This document shows, one piece after another, positions 52,825 to 62,176 of a stretch of DNA of 64,000 bases. Both the position numbers and the translations under genes were made by a program. The notes below the pieces were generated by a model that saw only the letters and a list, made by a program, of their open reading frames with translations, was not told the origin of the DNA and did not search any database. The stretch covers positions 1 through 64,000 of the forward strand of contig NZ_FRCF01000004.1 of the NCBI RefSeq assembly GCF_900142805.1, in the 5' to 3' direction. The stretch comes from Lacicoccus alkaliphilus DSM 16010 (GTDB lineage: Bacteria > Bacillota > Bacilli > Staphylococcales > Salinicoccaceae). Within the stretch, counting starts at the first letter, position 1. Every line of letters starts with the position of its first letter.

Positions 52825-53994
52825 ATGTCAGAAACCATGGGGAAAAAACAGTTATTACTTCAGACATTCAGCTTATTGGTCGGATTCATGGTGTGGACGC
52901 TGCTCGCACCGTTATTCCCGGAAATCGTGAAGGATATCCCGGAAGCGGCGGCTCATCAGGCATTGATCGTCGCGTTGCCGACGGTCCTCGGTTCGTTGCT
53001 CAGAATTCCGTTCAGTATCATGACGAATAAGATCGGAGCAAGATTAGTATTTTTAGCGAGTTTCATCTTCCTGCTGATTCCAGTCTTTTATCTCAGTATG
53101 GCGACGACGACGACGGACCTGATCATAGCCGCAGTGTTCCTCGGGATCGGCGGCGCGACATTCAGCATCGGCGTCACGGCCCTTCCGAAATATTATGATA
53201 AGAACAAGCACGGTTTCGTCAACGGCGTCTACGGCATGGGTAACATCGGAACAGCCGTGACAAGCTTCGGCGCCCCGGTCCTCGCCGGTTTATTCGGCGG
53301 CTGGCAGGCGGCTGTACAGACTTACCTGATCGTACTGGCACTGTTTGCACTTCTGCAGTTCTTCATCGGGGACAGGGAGGAAAAGAAAGTCAACCTGCCT
53401 CTCGGCAAGCAGTTCAGGGAAGCGATAACGGATTACCGCTTCTATCTCCTGAATTACTGGTACTTCATCACTTTCGGTGTATTCGTTGCGTTCGGCATCT
53501 TCCTGCCGAACTTCCTGGTCACATACTTCGGCCTTTCCACAGCGGACGCCGGTTTCAGGACCGCCGGTTTCATAGTGATTGCCACACTCCTGAGACCTGT
53601 CGGCGGCTGGCTTGGGGACAAGTACGACCCGATCACGATGGTCATCGTCTCGTTCATCGGGCTGACGTTCTCAGGGCTGCTGCTGTCATTCACTTACGAG
53701 AGCCTCCTGCTGTTCACGATCGGCTGTCTTGCGACATCGGTCTTTGCGGGCATCGGCAACGGTCTGGTGTTTAAATTCGTACCGATGTACTTCTCCAGCC
53801 AGGCCGGCATCGCAAACGGCTTCGTCGCGATGATGGGCGGCCTCGGCGGATTCTTCCCGCCACTGGTCATGCAGGCGACTTATGAAGCGACGGGCACATA
53901 TATGCTCGCGTTCCACCTTTTGACGGGTGCCTGTGTGATTGCCTTGTTTACAATGTTATACTTGCGTAGTAGAGTTAAGGCAAATAGAATTTAG
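52825..53994 (+). CDS. narT: Nitrate transporter NarT (NarK family MFS)
   Basis: A major facilitator of 389 aa with 12 hydrophobic segments and nitrate/nitrite porter features such as RIPFSIMTNKIGARLVF (motif A region), FLGIGGATFSIGVTALPKYY and AGIGNGLVFKFVPMYF. The position after nreABC fits NarT of S. carnosus, which imports nitrate under anaerobic conditions. GTGAGGTTG precedes the ATG. Confidence 0.93.
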   Translation: MSETMGKKQLLLQTFSLLVGFMVWTLLAPLFPEIVKDIPEAAAHQALIVALPTVLGSLLRIPFSIMTNKIGARLVFLASFIFLLIPVFYLSMATTTTDLIIAAVFLGIGGATFSIGVTALPKYYDKNKHGFVNGVYGMGNIGTAVTSFGAPVLAGLFGGWQAAVQTYLIVLALFALLQFFIGDREEKKVNLPLGKQFREAITDYRFYLLNYWYFITFGVFVAFGIFLPNFLVTYFGLSTADAGFRTAGFIVIATLLRPVGGWLGDKYDPITMVIVSFIGLTFSGLLLSFTYESLLLFTIGCLATSVFAGIGNGLVFKFVPMYFSSQAGIANGFVAMMGGLGGFFPPLVMQATYEATGTYMLAFHLLTGACVIALFTMLYLRSRVKANRI

Positions 53995-54006
53995 AGAGTG
54001 AAAATG

Positions 54007-55011
54007 ATGAACAGATATTCAAGGCAGACTTTATTCAATAAAATAGGCAATGCAGGCCAGCGCCTCATCCACTCCCGGACAGTCCTCATCGTCGGGGTGG
54101 GGGCGCTTGGTTCGCTTTCAAGCGAAATGCTGGCGCGGGCCGGGGTCGGCAAACTCATACTCGTGGACCGCGATTATGTGGAACTGTCGAATCTGCAGCG
54201 GCAGACGCTGTTCACCGAAGATGATGCCAACGGAAAAATTCCAAAAGTCATCGCCGGTGCCGAGCGGCTGAAGGACATCCGGAGCGATATCGAGGTCGAT
54301 ACGCATATCGCCCATGCGGATGCACTGCTGCTGGAATCCCTTGCCAAAGAAGCGGACCTCATCCTGGACGGCACGGATAATTTCGATACGCGTATGCTCA
54401 TCAATGATGTGGCCTTCAAGACCGGCACGCCGTGGGTGTATGCCGCATGTGTCGAAGCTTCATACTCGAGCTGCGGATTTGTGCCGGGTGTGACGCCGTG
54501 CTACAGATGCCTGGTGCCGGTGCTGCCGACGACCACCCTGACATGCGACACTGTGGGGGTGATTTCCCCGGCGGTCCATATGGCAGTGTCGGAACAGGTG
54601 ACGACGGCGTTCAAGATCATGACAGATCAGTTCAGTGCACCGTTCCATATGCGCATGGGCAACGTGTGGGATATGGACCATATGAAGTTCAGGATCGACG
54701 GTATGAAGGAAGATGAATGTGCGACATGCGGCACGCATGAGTATCCGGAACTCGAGATCAATGATGCCTCAAGCATGTCGATGAGATTGTGCGGACGGGA
54801 TACGGTCCAGTACATCGATGAACGGCTGACGCAGGATATCGTCGTCGGGGCGTTGAATGACCGGAACATACCGATGCATGAAACACCTTATTTCGTGGAA
54901 TTCAGATATGATGATTACCGCATCGTCAGTTTCAACAACGGGCGTTTATTGATCCATGGTGCAGACCAGACGAATAAAGCCCGGACGATCGTGAATCAAT
55001 TATTCGGATAG
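54007..55011 (+). CDS. moeB: Molybdopterin-synthase adenylyltransferase (MoeB/ThiF family)
   Basis: MoeB adenylates the C-terminal glycine of MoaD so that sulfur can be added. The nucleotide motif VGVGALGSLSSEML, DRDYVELSNLQRQ and the catalytic region DGTDNFDTRMLIND are present. Zinc cysteines are in CYRCL and CATCG. The protein is 334 aa; no rhodanese domain is attached. Two ATG codons (54004 and 54007) follow AGAGAGTG; 54007 has the better spacing. It follows narT by 12 bases. Confidence 0.9.
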   Translation: MNRYSRQTLFNKIGNAGQRLIHSRTVLIVGVGALGSLSSEMLARAGVGKLILVDRDYVELSNLQRQTLFTEDDANGKIPKVIAGAERLKDIRSDIEVDTHIAHADALLLESLAKEADLILDGTDNFDTRMLINDVAFKTGTPWVYAACVEASYSSCGFVPGVTPCYRCLVPVLPTTTLTCDTVGVISPAVHMAVSEQVTTAFKIMTDQFSAPFHMRMGNVWDMDHMKFRIDGMKEDECATCGTHEYPELEINDASSMSMRLCGRDTVQYIDERLTQDIVVGALNDRNIPMHETPYFVEFRYDDYRIVSFNNGRLLIHGADQTNKARTIVNQLFG

Positions 55012-55021
55012 GAGAGTTGAC

Positions 55022-55528
55022 ATGAGCATAGTGGAGAGGATCGACCGTGATATCGATGTCGCTGTGATCACCGTGAGTGACACAAGGACGGTGGAGACCG
55101 ATAAAGGCGGCAAGCTGGTGCAGGAATACTTGGCGGAGATTAATACAGTGGTGAAGGAAGAGCATTATACAATCGTCAAAGATGACGAGGCTTCGATCAA
55201 AGAAGCGGTGTCCGGCATGCTGGATGACGGCGTCGATGCCGTCATCACTACAGGAGGCACAGGCATTGCGGCGAGAGACGTGACGATTGAGGCAGTGCGC
55301 ACGTTTTTTGATAAAGAGATTGAAGGATTCGGGGAGATTTTCCGGATGTTGAGCTATACGGAGGACATCGGTTCGAGAAGCATCCTTTCGAGGGCGGTGG
55401 CCGGGACGCACGGCAGCCAGGTCATCATATCGATGCCGGGCTCCAGCGGTGCGGTGAAGCTCGCGATGGAAAAACTCGTCGTGCCCGAGCTGAACCACCT
55501 TGTGTTTGAAGTGACGAAGGAAAACTGA
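55022..55528 (+). CDS. moaB: Molybdenum cofactor biosynthesis protein MoaB (MogA-like)
   Basis: MoaB/MogA proteins adenylate molybdopterin before Mo insertion by MoeA. The MPT-binding motif TTGGTGIAARDVTIEAV and the end motif ISMPGSSGAVKLAMEKLV are clear. The length is 168 aa. GGAGAG precedes the ATG and a terminator follows. Confidence 0.94.
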   Translation: MSIVERIDRDIDVAVITVSDTRTVETDKGGKLVQEYLAEINTVVKEEHYTIVKDDEASIKEAVSGMLDDGVDAVITTGGTGIAARDVTIEAVRTFFDKEIEGFGEIFRMLSYTEDIGSRSILSRAVAGTHGSQVIISMPGSSGAVKLAMEKLVVPELNHLVFEVTKEN

Positions 55529-55545
55529 TTGGATAATTCCGCCTG

Positions 55546-55567
55546 CATCCGTGGGCGGGATTTTTTT
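55546..55567 (+). terminator. Terminator after moaB
   Basis: AATTCCGCC and GGCGGGATT pair (one mismatch or wobble) and are followed by a T run. Confidence 0.75.
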
Positions 55568-55589
55568 GTGGGTGGGTACAGGTGGGGAG

Positions 55590-55985
55590 CTGCTTATTTG
55601 GAGATGAAACTCATCATTGAATGAGCAGGCGGCGCGAAAATCTGCTCACTCAGCATCGGAATCATCGTTGAATGAGCAGCCCAAATAAAAAACTGCTCAC
55701 TCATCATATTTTTCGATGACGAATGAGCAGCCGGCGCAAAAATCTGCTCACTCAGCATCGGAATCATCGTTGAATGAGCAGGCGGCGCGAAAATCTGCTC
55801 ACTCAGCATCGAAATCATCATTGAATGAGCAGGCGGCGCGAAAAACTGCTCATTCATCATCGGAATCATCGTTGAATGAGCAGGCTGCGCGAAAATCTGC
55901 TCACTCAGCATCGGAATCATCGTTGAATGAGCAGCCGAAATAAAAATCTGCTCACCCATCATATTTTTAAACGACGAATGAGCAG
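55590..55985. repeat. 51-bp tandem hairpin repeat array between moaB and moaC
   Basis: Left arms GAATGAGCAG begin at 55619, 55670, 55721, 55772, 55823, 55874, 55925 and 55976, an exact 51-bp period. Each unit is 10-base left arm, 13-base loop, 10-base right arm (CTGCTCACTC or CTGCTCATTC) and 18-base linker. A degenerate right arm at 55590-55599 opens the array and a lone left arm closes it. Units 2 and 7 differ from the rest in loop (CCAAATAAAA type) and linker (ATCATATTTTT). Since 51 is a multiple of three, long open frames run through both strands, but they have no ribosome sites and are not genes. The array separates two convergent 3' ends. Confidence 0.95.
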
Positions 55986-56002
55986 ACAATCATACAATAT
56001 CC

Positions 56003-56482
56003 TTATTCCACAACATAGTCGCCGGATTTGCCTCCGGATTTCGAGACGAGTTTCGTCTCATGTATGATCATGCCCTTATCAAGTGCCTTGCACATATCAT
56101 AGACTGTGAGGGCTGCGGCGCTTGCGGCGGTCAAAGCTTCCATTTCGACGCCGGTCCGGCCCTTGGTCTTCACTTCCGTGACGATATTCAGGAGAAATCC
56201 TCCCTCCGTGTCCCAGCTGAATGAAATATCCACACCGGACAGCGACAGGGGGTGGCACATCGGGATGATCTGGTGGGTGTTTTTTGCAGCCATGATGCCT
56301 GCAATCTGGGCAACGGAAAGCACATCGCCCTTCTTGATCTGTCCTTCAGTGATCGCAGTGTAGATTTCTTCGGTCACTTCGACCGAGCTCATCGCCCTGG
56401 CGATCCTGACCGACACTTCTTTATCCGAGACGTCGACCATTTTGGCACGTCCTTCTTCGTTAAAATGAGTAAATTCTGCCAT
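56003..56482 (-). CDS. moaC: Cyclic pyranopterin monophosphate synthase accessory protein MoaC
   Basis: MoaC converts the MoaA product to cyclic pyranopterin monophosphate. Family motifs are [33 protein letters not shown] and [20 protein letters not shown]; the last conserved part is [10 protein letters not shown]. The ATG at 56482 follows AAAGGATGG; the longer frame to 56623 crosses into the divergent moeA gene. The length is 159 aa. Confidence 0.95.
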   Translation of the reverse strand: MAEFTHFNEEGRAKMVDVSDKEVSVRIARAMSSVEVTEEIYTAITEGQIKKGDVLSVAQIAGIMAAKNTHQIIPMCHPLSLSGVDISFSWDTEGGFLLNIVTEVKTKGRTGVEMEALTAASAAALTVYDMCKALDKGMIIHETKLVSKSGGKSGDYVVE

Positions 56483-56546
56483 TCCAACCATCCTTTCTAG
56501 TACAATAGAGTATAACAGAAAAAGTTTTAGGAAAGTAGGAGAGCCA

Positions 56547-57806
56547 ATGTCTTTGAATAGAAAACCAATACCTGTGAACGATGCAGTGGCATCAGTTCTT
56601 GAAAATATAACTTTAACAGGCACAGAGGTAGTATCTTATCTGGACGCACACGGCCGCATTCTCGCAAATGACCTGGTCGCGACACACGATGTACCTTTAT
56701 TCACGAAGTCCGCGATGGACGGTTTCGCCATAAGGGCGCGTGATTCGGAAGGGGCGGGCGGGGACAACCGCATCCCTTTCAAAGTGGTCGAAGAGGTGCC
56801 TGCGGGAGCCACAAGTGATTATGAGCTGCAGCCGAACGAAGCTTTCCGCATCATGACCGGCGCCGAGATTCCGGAGAGTGCGGATACGGTCGTCATGTTC
56901 GAGCAGGCGAAGGAGACCGGGGAGGGTTTCACAGTGCGTAAAACCTTCACACCGGGCGACAACATCGCGATGCAGGGGGAAGAGTCTGAAAAAGGGGACA
57001 TCATCCTGGAAAAGGGTGCACTGATCAACCCGGGGACTGTGGCGGTGCTCGCCACATTCGGTTACAGTGAGGTCGAAGTTTTCAAAAAACCTGAAGTCGG
57101 CGTCCTGTCGACCGGCAGTGAGCTTCTTGATGTAAATGACCCTCTCGTTCGTGGTAAAATAAGAAATTCGAACACTCCGATGATCCTTGCCCAGCTGAAG
57201 CGTGCTGGCATCGAAGGCAAAAAGTATCATCTGCAGAGTGACGACCTGGATACACTGTATGAGAATATCAAGAGCATGCTGGAAGAAGTGGATATCATCA
57301 TCACGACGGGCGGTGTTTCCGTCGGTGATTATGATCTGCTCCCTAAAATATACGACAAGCTCGGTGCCGAGGTGCTGTTCAATAAAGTCGCCATGCGCCC
57401 GGGCAGTGTGACGACCGTAAGCAGGCTCGGCGATAAGATGCTGTTCGGTCTGAGCGGCAACCCGTCCGCCTGCTACTCGGGGTTCGAATTGTTCGTCCGT
57501 CCGGCAATCCAGGCGATGATGTCTTCAGAGAAAGTCCATGCGCCATTCATCGATGCTGAACTGGACGAAGATTTCACCAAACCGAATCCGTTCACCCGCT
57601 TCATACGCGCGGAAATCGAATATGACGGCGGGAAAGTGTATGCGAAGCCTTCGGGCTTCAATAAATCCAACGCCGTCACTTCCATTGCGAAGAGCAACGG
57701 CGTCATCGTGCTGCCCGGCGGCACGCGCGGATTTGAAAAAGGCGATGCGGTCAAAGTGATGATGACGGATGTGACTTCGGGTGCGGATGAATTTGGAGTG
57801 GAATAG
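56547..57806 (+). CDS. moeA: Molybdopterin molybdenumtransferase MoeA
   Basis: MoeA inserts molybdate into adenylated molybdopterin. Motifs include [50 protein letters not shown] and [13 protein letters not shown]. The length is 419 aa. It heads the plus-strand operon moeA-mobB-moaE-moaD-mobA-moaA, each gene touching or overlapping the next, and is divergent from moaC across 65 bases. Confidence 0.95.
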   Translation: MSLNRKPIPVNDAVASVLENITLTGTEVVSYLDAHGRILANDLVATHDVPLFTKSAMDGFAIRARDSEGAGGDNRIPFKVVEEVPAGATSDYELQPNEAFRIMTGAEIPESADTVVMFEQAKETGEGFTVRKTFTPGDNIAMQGEESEKGDIILEKGALINPGTVAVLATFGYSEVEVFKKPEVGVLSTGSELLDVNDPLVRGKIRNSNTPMILAQLKRAGIEGKKYHLQSDDLDTLYENIKSMLEEVDIIITTGGVSVGDYDLLPKIYDKLGAEVLFNKVAMRPGSVTTVSRLGDKMLFGLSGNPSACYSGFELFVRPAIQAMMSSEKVHAPFIDAELDEDFTKPNPFTRFIRAEIEYDGGKVYAKPSGFNKSNAVTSIAKSNGVIVLPGGTRGFEKGDAVKVMMTDVTSGADEFGVE

Positions 57807-58262
57807 ATGAAGATACTGCAGGTCACCGGCTTCAAGAACAGCGGCAAGACGACTACGGTCGACCGTATGGTCGGATACTTGAAATCACAGGGGCACACTG
57901 TCGCGGTCATCAAACATCATCACCGCGACGCAGTGCATGACGAGGCGACAGACACGGGGAAGTTCATCAGGAGCGGTGCGGATTTCACCGTACTCAATAC
58001 ACCGGGGACGGTGATGACCGTTGAGAATACCCCCCCGGATCTGCACGCACAGATCGATCGATTCTCCGGGCAGGTCGACTTTATTTTGATTGAAGGCTAC
58101 AAAGAGGAGGATTTTCCTAAGATCTTCATGGAATATTCCTTTAAAAGTGGTCACACAAAGTTAACTAATATCGGTCTTCGGAATGTATTAAAATCATTTG
58201 ATATACGTTATGATGAGGAGTATATCATGACTTGGTTCAAAGAATGGAGTAAGGATGAATGA
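57807..58262 (+). CDS. mobB: Molybdopterin-guanine dinucleotide biosynthesis protein MobB
   Basis: A GTP-binding partner of MobA. The P-loop is GFKNSGKTTTVDRM (residues 7-20), and IKHHHRD and the FILIEGYKEEDFPKI motif follow. The length is 151 aa. The ATG comes directly after the moeA stop. Confidence 0.92.
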   Translation: MKILQVTGFKNSGKTTTVDRMVGYLKSQGHTVAVIKHHHRDAVHDEATDTGKFIRSGADFTVLNTPGTVMTVENTPPDLHAQIDRFSGQVDFILIEGYKEEDFPKIFMEYSFKSGHTKLTNIGLRNVLKSFDIRYDEEYIMTWFKEWSKDE

Positions 58263-58708
58263 AACAGTTTGAAGTAGTGGAGGTACCACTCGAACCCACG
58301 GCTTACCACGAGTTCGTCTTAAACGAAAAGCAGGGTGCGATATGTACATTCACCGGACACGTCAGGGAATGGACGAAAGGCACCCAAACCATATATTTGG
58401 AATATGAAGCATATATTCCGATGGCTGAAAAAATGCTCGCCCAGATCGGGGATGAGATCTCCGAGCGCTGGCCGGGTGTATTGACCTCCATCGGACACCG
58501 CATCGGGAAGCTCGACATCTCAGATATCGCGGTGGTCATCGCAACGAGTTCACCGCACAGGGCCGATAGTTACAGGGCGAACGAGTACGCAGTCGAACGC
58601 CTGAAGGAAATCGTTCCGATCTGGAAAAAAGAAATATGGTCTGACGGTGAAGAGTGGATTGGAGATTCACGCCACTATCATTCCAGTGTAAAGGAGAATG
58701 AATCATGA
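58259..58708 (+). CDS. moaE: Molybdopterin synthase catalytic subunit MoaE
   Basis: MoaE forms a heterotetramer with MoaD and adds the dithiolene sulfurs to cyclic pyranopterin. The motifs GAICTFTGHVREWTKG, LEYEAYIPMAEKM, HRIGKLDISDIAVVIA and WKKEIWSDGEEWIGD (with the catalytic Lys region) are typical. The length is 149 aa. Confidence 0.95.
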   Translation: MKQFEVVEVPLEPTAYHEFVLNEKQGAICTFTGHVREWTKGTQTIYLEYEAYIPMAEKMLAQIGDEISERWPGVLTSIGHRIGKLDISDIAVVIATSSPHRADSYRANEYAVERLKEIVPIWKKEIWSDGEEWIGDSRHYHSSVKENES

Positions 58709-58938
58709 AAGTGATGCTTTTTGCCGGACTGAAAGAAAAGGTCGGCAATCAGGTGATCGAGCTTGAAACGGACGGCTCGATGAAAGTGTCGGATCTTAAA
58801 GCTCGGATTTATGCGGATTACCCGTCACTTGAAGGCGAAGTGTTCCAGGTGGCGAGTAATGAATCGTTCGTCAAGGACGATCATACTTTGACGAGCGGGG
58901 ATGCCATCGCACTGATCCCGCCTGTGAGCGGCGGCTGA
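58705..58938 (+). CDS. moaD: Molybdopterin synthase sulfur carrier subunit MoaD
   Basis: A ubiquitin-like sulfur carrier of 77 aa ending in PPVSGG, the Gly-Gly tail that is adenylated by MoeB and thiocarboxylated. GGAGAATG precedes the ATG, which overlaps the moaE stop. Confidence 0.95.
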   Translation: MKVMLFAGLKEKVGNQVIELETDGSMKVSDLKARIYADYPSLEGEVFQVASNESFVKDDHTLTSGDAIALIPPVSGG

Positions 58939-59510
58939 TGAAGACGATCGGCGTCGTCCTGGCCGGGGGGAAGTCCACCCGGTTCGGCGAGCAGAAAAGC
59001 TTATATGAGTTCGACGGCAGGAAGATGTATGAACACGTTTATGACCGCCTCGCAGCTTCCGGCCTGTGCGATGAAATCGTCGTCAACACCAACAAGGTGC
59101 TCGCGCCGCATTTCGGCTGCAGGACCATCATCGATGATGAACGCTATGAAGACCACGGACCGCTCGGTGGACTCTATGCGGTCAAAAGAGCATATCCGGC
59201 CGACAGGCTCATGGTCGTATCCTGCGACACACCATTCGTATCGCAGGAATGGCTGCAGGCACTGCACAGCACAGCAGCGGCCCGGCCGGAACATATCGTC
59301 ATCTCGGCGGAAGACGGGAAGCTGCATCCGACGATTGGCGTATACCAGGGTGCAGGGCTCAAGGAAGACCTTCGGCGTCAGCTCGAATCGAAAAGGCTGA
59401 GCTTCAGGGCTTTTTTTGAAAACCGGGAAGTGATCGAGCTGGACATCCGGGAGATGGACGAAGACCCGGAGATATTCAGGAATATAAATTATAAAGAAGA
59501 TATAGAATAA
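58938..59510 (+). CDS. mobA: Molybdenum cofactor guanylyltransferase MobA
   Basis: MobA links GMP to molybdopterin, forming the MGD cofactor required by NarG. The nucleotide motif [20 protein letters not shown] is at residues 9-28; later [13 protein letters not shown] and SCDTPFV. The length is 190 aa. The start shares one base with the moaD stop. Confidence 0.94.
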   Translation: MKTIGVVLAGGKSTRFGEQKSLYEFDGRKMYEHVYDRLAASGLCDEIVVNTNKVLAPHFGCRTIIDDERYEDHGPLGGLYAVKRAYPADRLMVVSCDTPFVSQEWLQALHSTAAARPEHIVISAEDGKLHPTIGVYQGAGLKEDLRRQLESKRLSFRAFFENREVIELDIREMDEDPEIFRNINYKEDIE

Positions 59511-59521
59511 GGAGGGATGCT

Positions 59522-60553
59522 ATGACTCAGCAAATTACAGACAAGTTTGGAAGACCGATCAGGGATTTACGTATTTCCGTGACTGACAGATGTAATTTCA
59601 GGTGTCGTTACTGCATGCCCAAGGAGATTTTCGGCGATGACTTCGAGTTCATGAAAAGGGATGAGCTGCTGTCCTTCGAAGAGCTTGAGAGGATCGCTAA
59701 AATATATGCAGGCATGGGCGTCAAGAAATTGCGCATCACCGGCGGTGAACCACTCCTGCGCAAGGACCTGCACGAATTGATCGCAGCGCTGAACAATATC
59801 GAAGGCATTGAGGATATCGGCCTCACGACGAACGGCCTGCTGCTCAAAAAGCACGGTCAGAAATTATACGACGCCGGGCTGCGCAGGCTGAACATCAGCC
59901 TGGATGCACTGGACGACGAATTGTTCGGACAAATCAACGACCGCGGCATCGGCACCTCCAGAATACTGGAGCAGATCAAATATGCCCAGTCGATCGGTTT
60001 TGAGATCAAGATCAACATGGTGGTCCAGAAAGGACTGAATGACCATGAAATCGTACCGATGACAAGATATTTCAAAGACCTGGACGGCATCACGCTGCGC
60101 TTCATCGAGTTCATGGACGTCGGCAATGACAACGGTTGGAACTTCGATAAAGTGATCACCAAAAAAGAAATCATGGAAATGCTTGAAGCCGAGGGGGAGT
60201 TCGATCTTGAACCGCTTAACCCGAAATATTACGGTGAAGTGGCCAAAGTCTACCGCCATAAGGATGCGGACTCCCATATCGGTTTCATAACGAGCGTATC
60301 CGAGAGTTTCTGTTCGACATGCACACGTGCAAGACTGTCATCAGACGGCAAGTTTTACGGCTGCCTTTTCGCAGTTGACGGCTTTGACGTCAAAACATTG
60401 ATGCGTGAAGGCATTGAAGATGATGAGTTGAAAGAGATCCTCACCGGCGTCTGGAATGAACGTGACGACCGCTATTCAGAAATCAGGACGGAAATCACGG
60501 AAGAGCGGAGACAGGCACGTAAAAAAATCAATATGAGTTATATAGGCGGATAA
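59522..60553 (+). CDS. moaA: GTP 3',8-cyclase MoaA (radical SAM)
   Basis: MoaA starts Moco synthesis from GTP. The N-terminal cluster motif is [10 protein letters not shown] and the C-terminal cluster cysteines are in [20 protein letters not shown]. The protein ends in Gly-Gly (NMSYIGG), which MoaA needs for activity. The length is 343 aa. GGAGG precedes the ATG and a terminator follows. Confidence 0.96.
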   Translation: MTQQITDKFGRPIRDLRISVTDRCNFRCRYCMPKEIFGDDFEFMKRDELLSFEELERIAKIYAGMGVKKLRITGGEPLLRKDLHELIAALNNIEGIEDIGLTTNGLLLKKHGQKLYDAGLRRLNISLDALDDELFGQINDRGIGTSRILEQIKYAQSIGFEIKINMVVQKGLNDHEIVPMTRYFKDLDGITLRFIEFMDVGNDNGWNFDKVITKKEIMEMLEAEGEFDLEPLNPKYYGEVAKVYRHKDADSHIGFITSVSESFCSTCTRARLSSDGKFYGCLFAVDGFDVKTLMREGIEDDELKEILTGVWNERDDRYSEIRTEITEERRQARKKINMSYIGG

Positions 60554-60581
60554 AACGTGAAGGCACCTTCACGTTTTTTTC
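60554..60581 (+). terminator. Terminator after moaA
   Basis: AACGTGAAGG-CA-CCTTCACGTT stem followed by seven T, directly after the stop. Confidence 0.88.
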
Positions 60582-60607
60582 AAATTTATTATTGGGAAGC
60601 GTTATAG

Positions 60608-62176
60608 ATGAAGTTGGAATTTCCAAGGAAATGGTTGATTGCATTTGCACTCATATCCTTAATCATGGTTGCATTTTATATTCTTTTCGGACATCACCTG
60701 TCATTGATCCTGTCTGATTTCATAGTGGGTGACCAGACATTGCAGGCCGGTCACCTCATTTGGATGCTGATATTTTTTGCAGCATTCGTTTCATTGCGGG
60801 CTTTATATAAATATCTCACATCATCTGTTGCCAATTCGCGCATGAAAGTACTTGGGGACCGCCTGCTCAGGAAAGTGGATGATACGACTGATAAACAGTC
60901 CGAATCCTTTTTGAACGCACTGTTCATCCATATGGAGAAGTATCGGCCGTTTGAAAGTGTCTTCATACCGACGATCGTGAATACGATGGTGAAACTGGTC
61001 GTCATCATCATCGCCTTGTTTTTTGTGCATATGAATGCTGCACTCATATTATTGGTGACGGCACCTTTCGTGCCGCTGTACTACGTGCTCGTCGGTCTCC
61101 AGACCAGGGACGAGTCGTACAGGCAGGCCTCCCGGTTCGATGATATGGGTACACTCTTCCTGAACCTGGTGAGGGGGAAGGATACGGTCAGACACACCGG
61201 GTCCGGCGGCACGGTCAGAAGGAAGCTTGAGGACAACAATGAAGATTTTGTCTCACAGACCATGAAAATTTTAAAGTATGCCTTCCAGTCTTCACTCATG
61301 CTCGAATTCATAACGATACTCGGCATCGGGCTGGTCGCCCTTGAAATGGGTCTGCAGATCATAATTTTTGAAAATATCACATTCTATGCAGCCTTCTTCA
61401 CCCTGCTGCTTGCGCCGGAATTCTACAATGCACTGAAAGTGCTCGGCGTCGAATTCCACAATGGCCAGCTCGCGAGGGGGCATAAGGATAAAATCGACGA
61501 ATGGCTTGATCATCCCGGGCAGGCAGCGGAATACAGGACGATTTCCAAAACGGATCCCCATGCTGTGGCATTGAGAGATGTGAAGATCGGCTTCCCGGAC
61601 AATACCCTGGTCCGTGACATCAATATAGGTTTCGAGCCGCATACCATCAATGCCATCACAGGGCCTTCGGGCGGCGGCAAGACGACTCTGCTCCGTTCGA
61701 TCGTCGGCCTGATGCCTCCGGTCTCGGGAGAGGTCCGGCTGGTCTCTGATGACATCGGCTATATTTCGGATGATATTTATTTCAATGACAGCACTTTATA
61801 TGATTATCTTGCAGACGGAGCCGCGTCGGAAGAGGAAGTGATCGGCATACTGGAAGATTTGAAGTTGACGGGAAGCGTCAGCCGGCTCAGGGAGGGCATC
61901 AATACGCCGATCATCAACAACAATGTGCCGTTTTCAGGCGGTGAGATCGTACGGCTGAAAATCGCCCGGGTGCTCCTGAAGCAGCCTGAAATCATCGTGA
62001 TGGACGAACCGACGGAGTTCCTGGATGCTGAGACCGAAAACATCATCCTGGAATATCTGGAAGGATTCAAAGCATTCTCGACCATCATTGCGGTTGTACA
62101 CAGACGGAGACTGCTCGGCATCAGTGACACACATTATCATCTCGAAAATAAACAGATCAGAAGAGGTGATGCTTGA
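60608..62176 (+). CDS. cydD: ABC transporter CydD subunit
   Basis: CydDC is a heterodimeric ABC exporter needed for assembly of cytochrome bd; it has been linked with thiol and haem handling. Six hydrophobic segments cover about the first 290 residues. Walker A is GPSGGGKTTLL, the signature is FSGGEIVRLKIARVLL and Walker B is EIIVMDEPTEFLD. The length is 522 aa. It overlaps cydC by four bases. cydAB is not next to it. Assignment to CydD rather than another half-size exporter rests on the pair and order. Confidence 0.82.
   Translation: MKLEFPRKWLIAFALISLIMVAFYILFGHHLSLILSDFIVGDQTLQAGHLIWMLIFFAAFVSLRALYKYLTSSVANSRMKVLGDRLLRKVDDTTDKQSESFLNALFIHMEKYRPFESVFIPTIVNTMVKLVVIIIALFFVHMNAALILLVTAPFVPLYYVLVGLQTRDESYRQASRFDDMGTLFLNLVRGKDTVRHTGSGGTVRRKLEDNNEDFVSQTMKILKYAFQSSLMLEFITILGIGLVALEMGLQIIIFENITFYAAFFTLLLAPEFYNALKVLGVEFHNGQLARGHKDKIDEWLDHPGQAAEYRTISKTDPHAVALRDVKIGFPDNTLVRDINIGFEPHTINAITGPSGGGKTTLLRSIVGLMPPVSGEVRLVSDDIGYISDDIYFNDSTLYDYLADGAASEEEVIGILEDLKLTGSVSRLREGINTPIINNNVPFSGGEIVRLKIARVLLKQPEIIVMDEPTEFLDAETENIILEYLEGFKAFSTIIAVVHRRRLLGISDTHYHLENKQIRRGDA

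Noticed and set aside
55594-55989. 131-aa open frame on the minus strand and 75-aa frame on the plus strand with 17-residue repeats
   Set aside because: They arise because the 51-bp repeat period is a multiple of three. There is no ribosome site, and frames run through on both strands.
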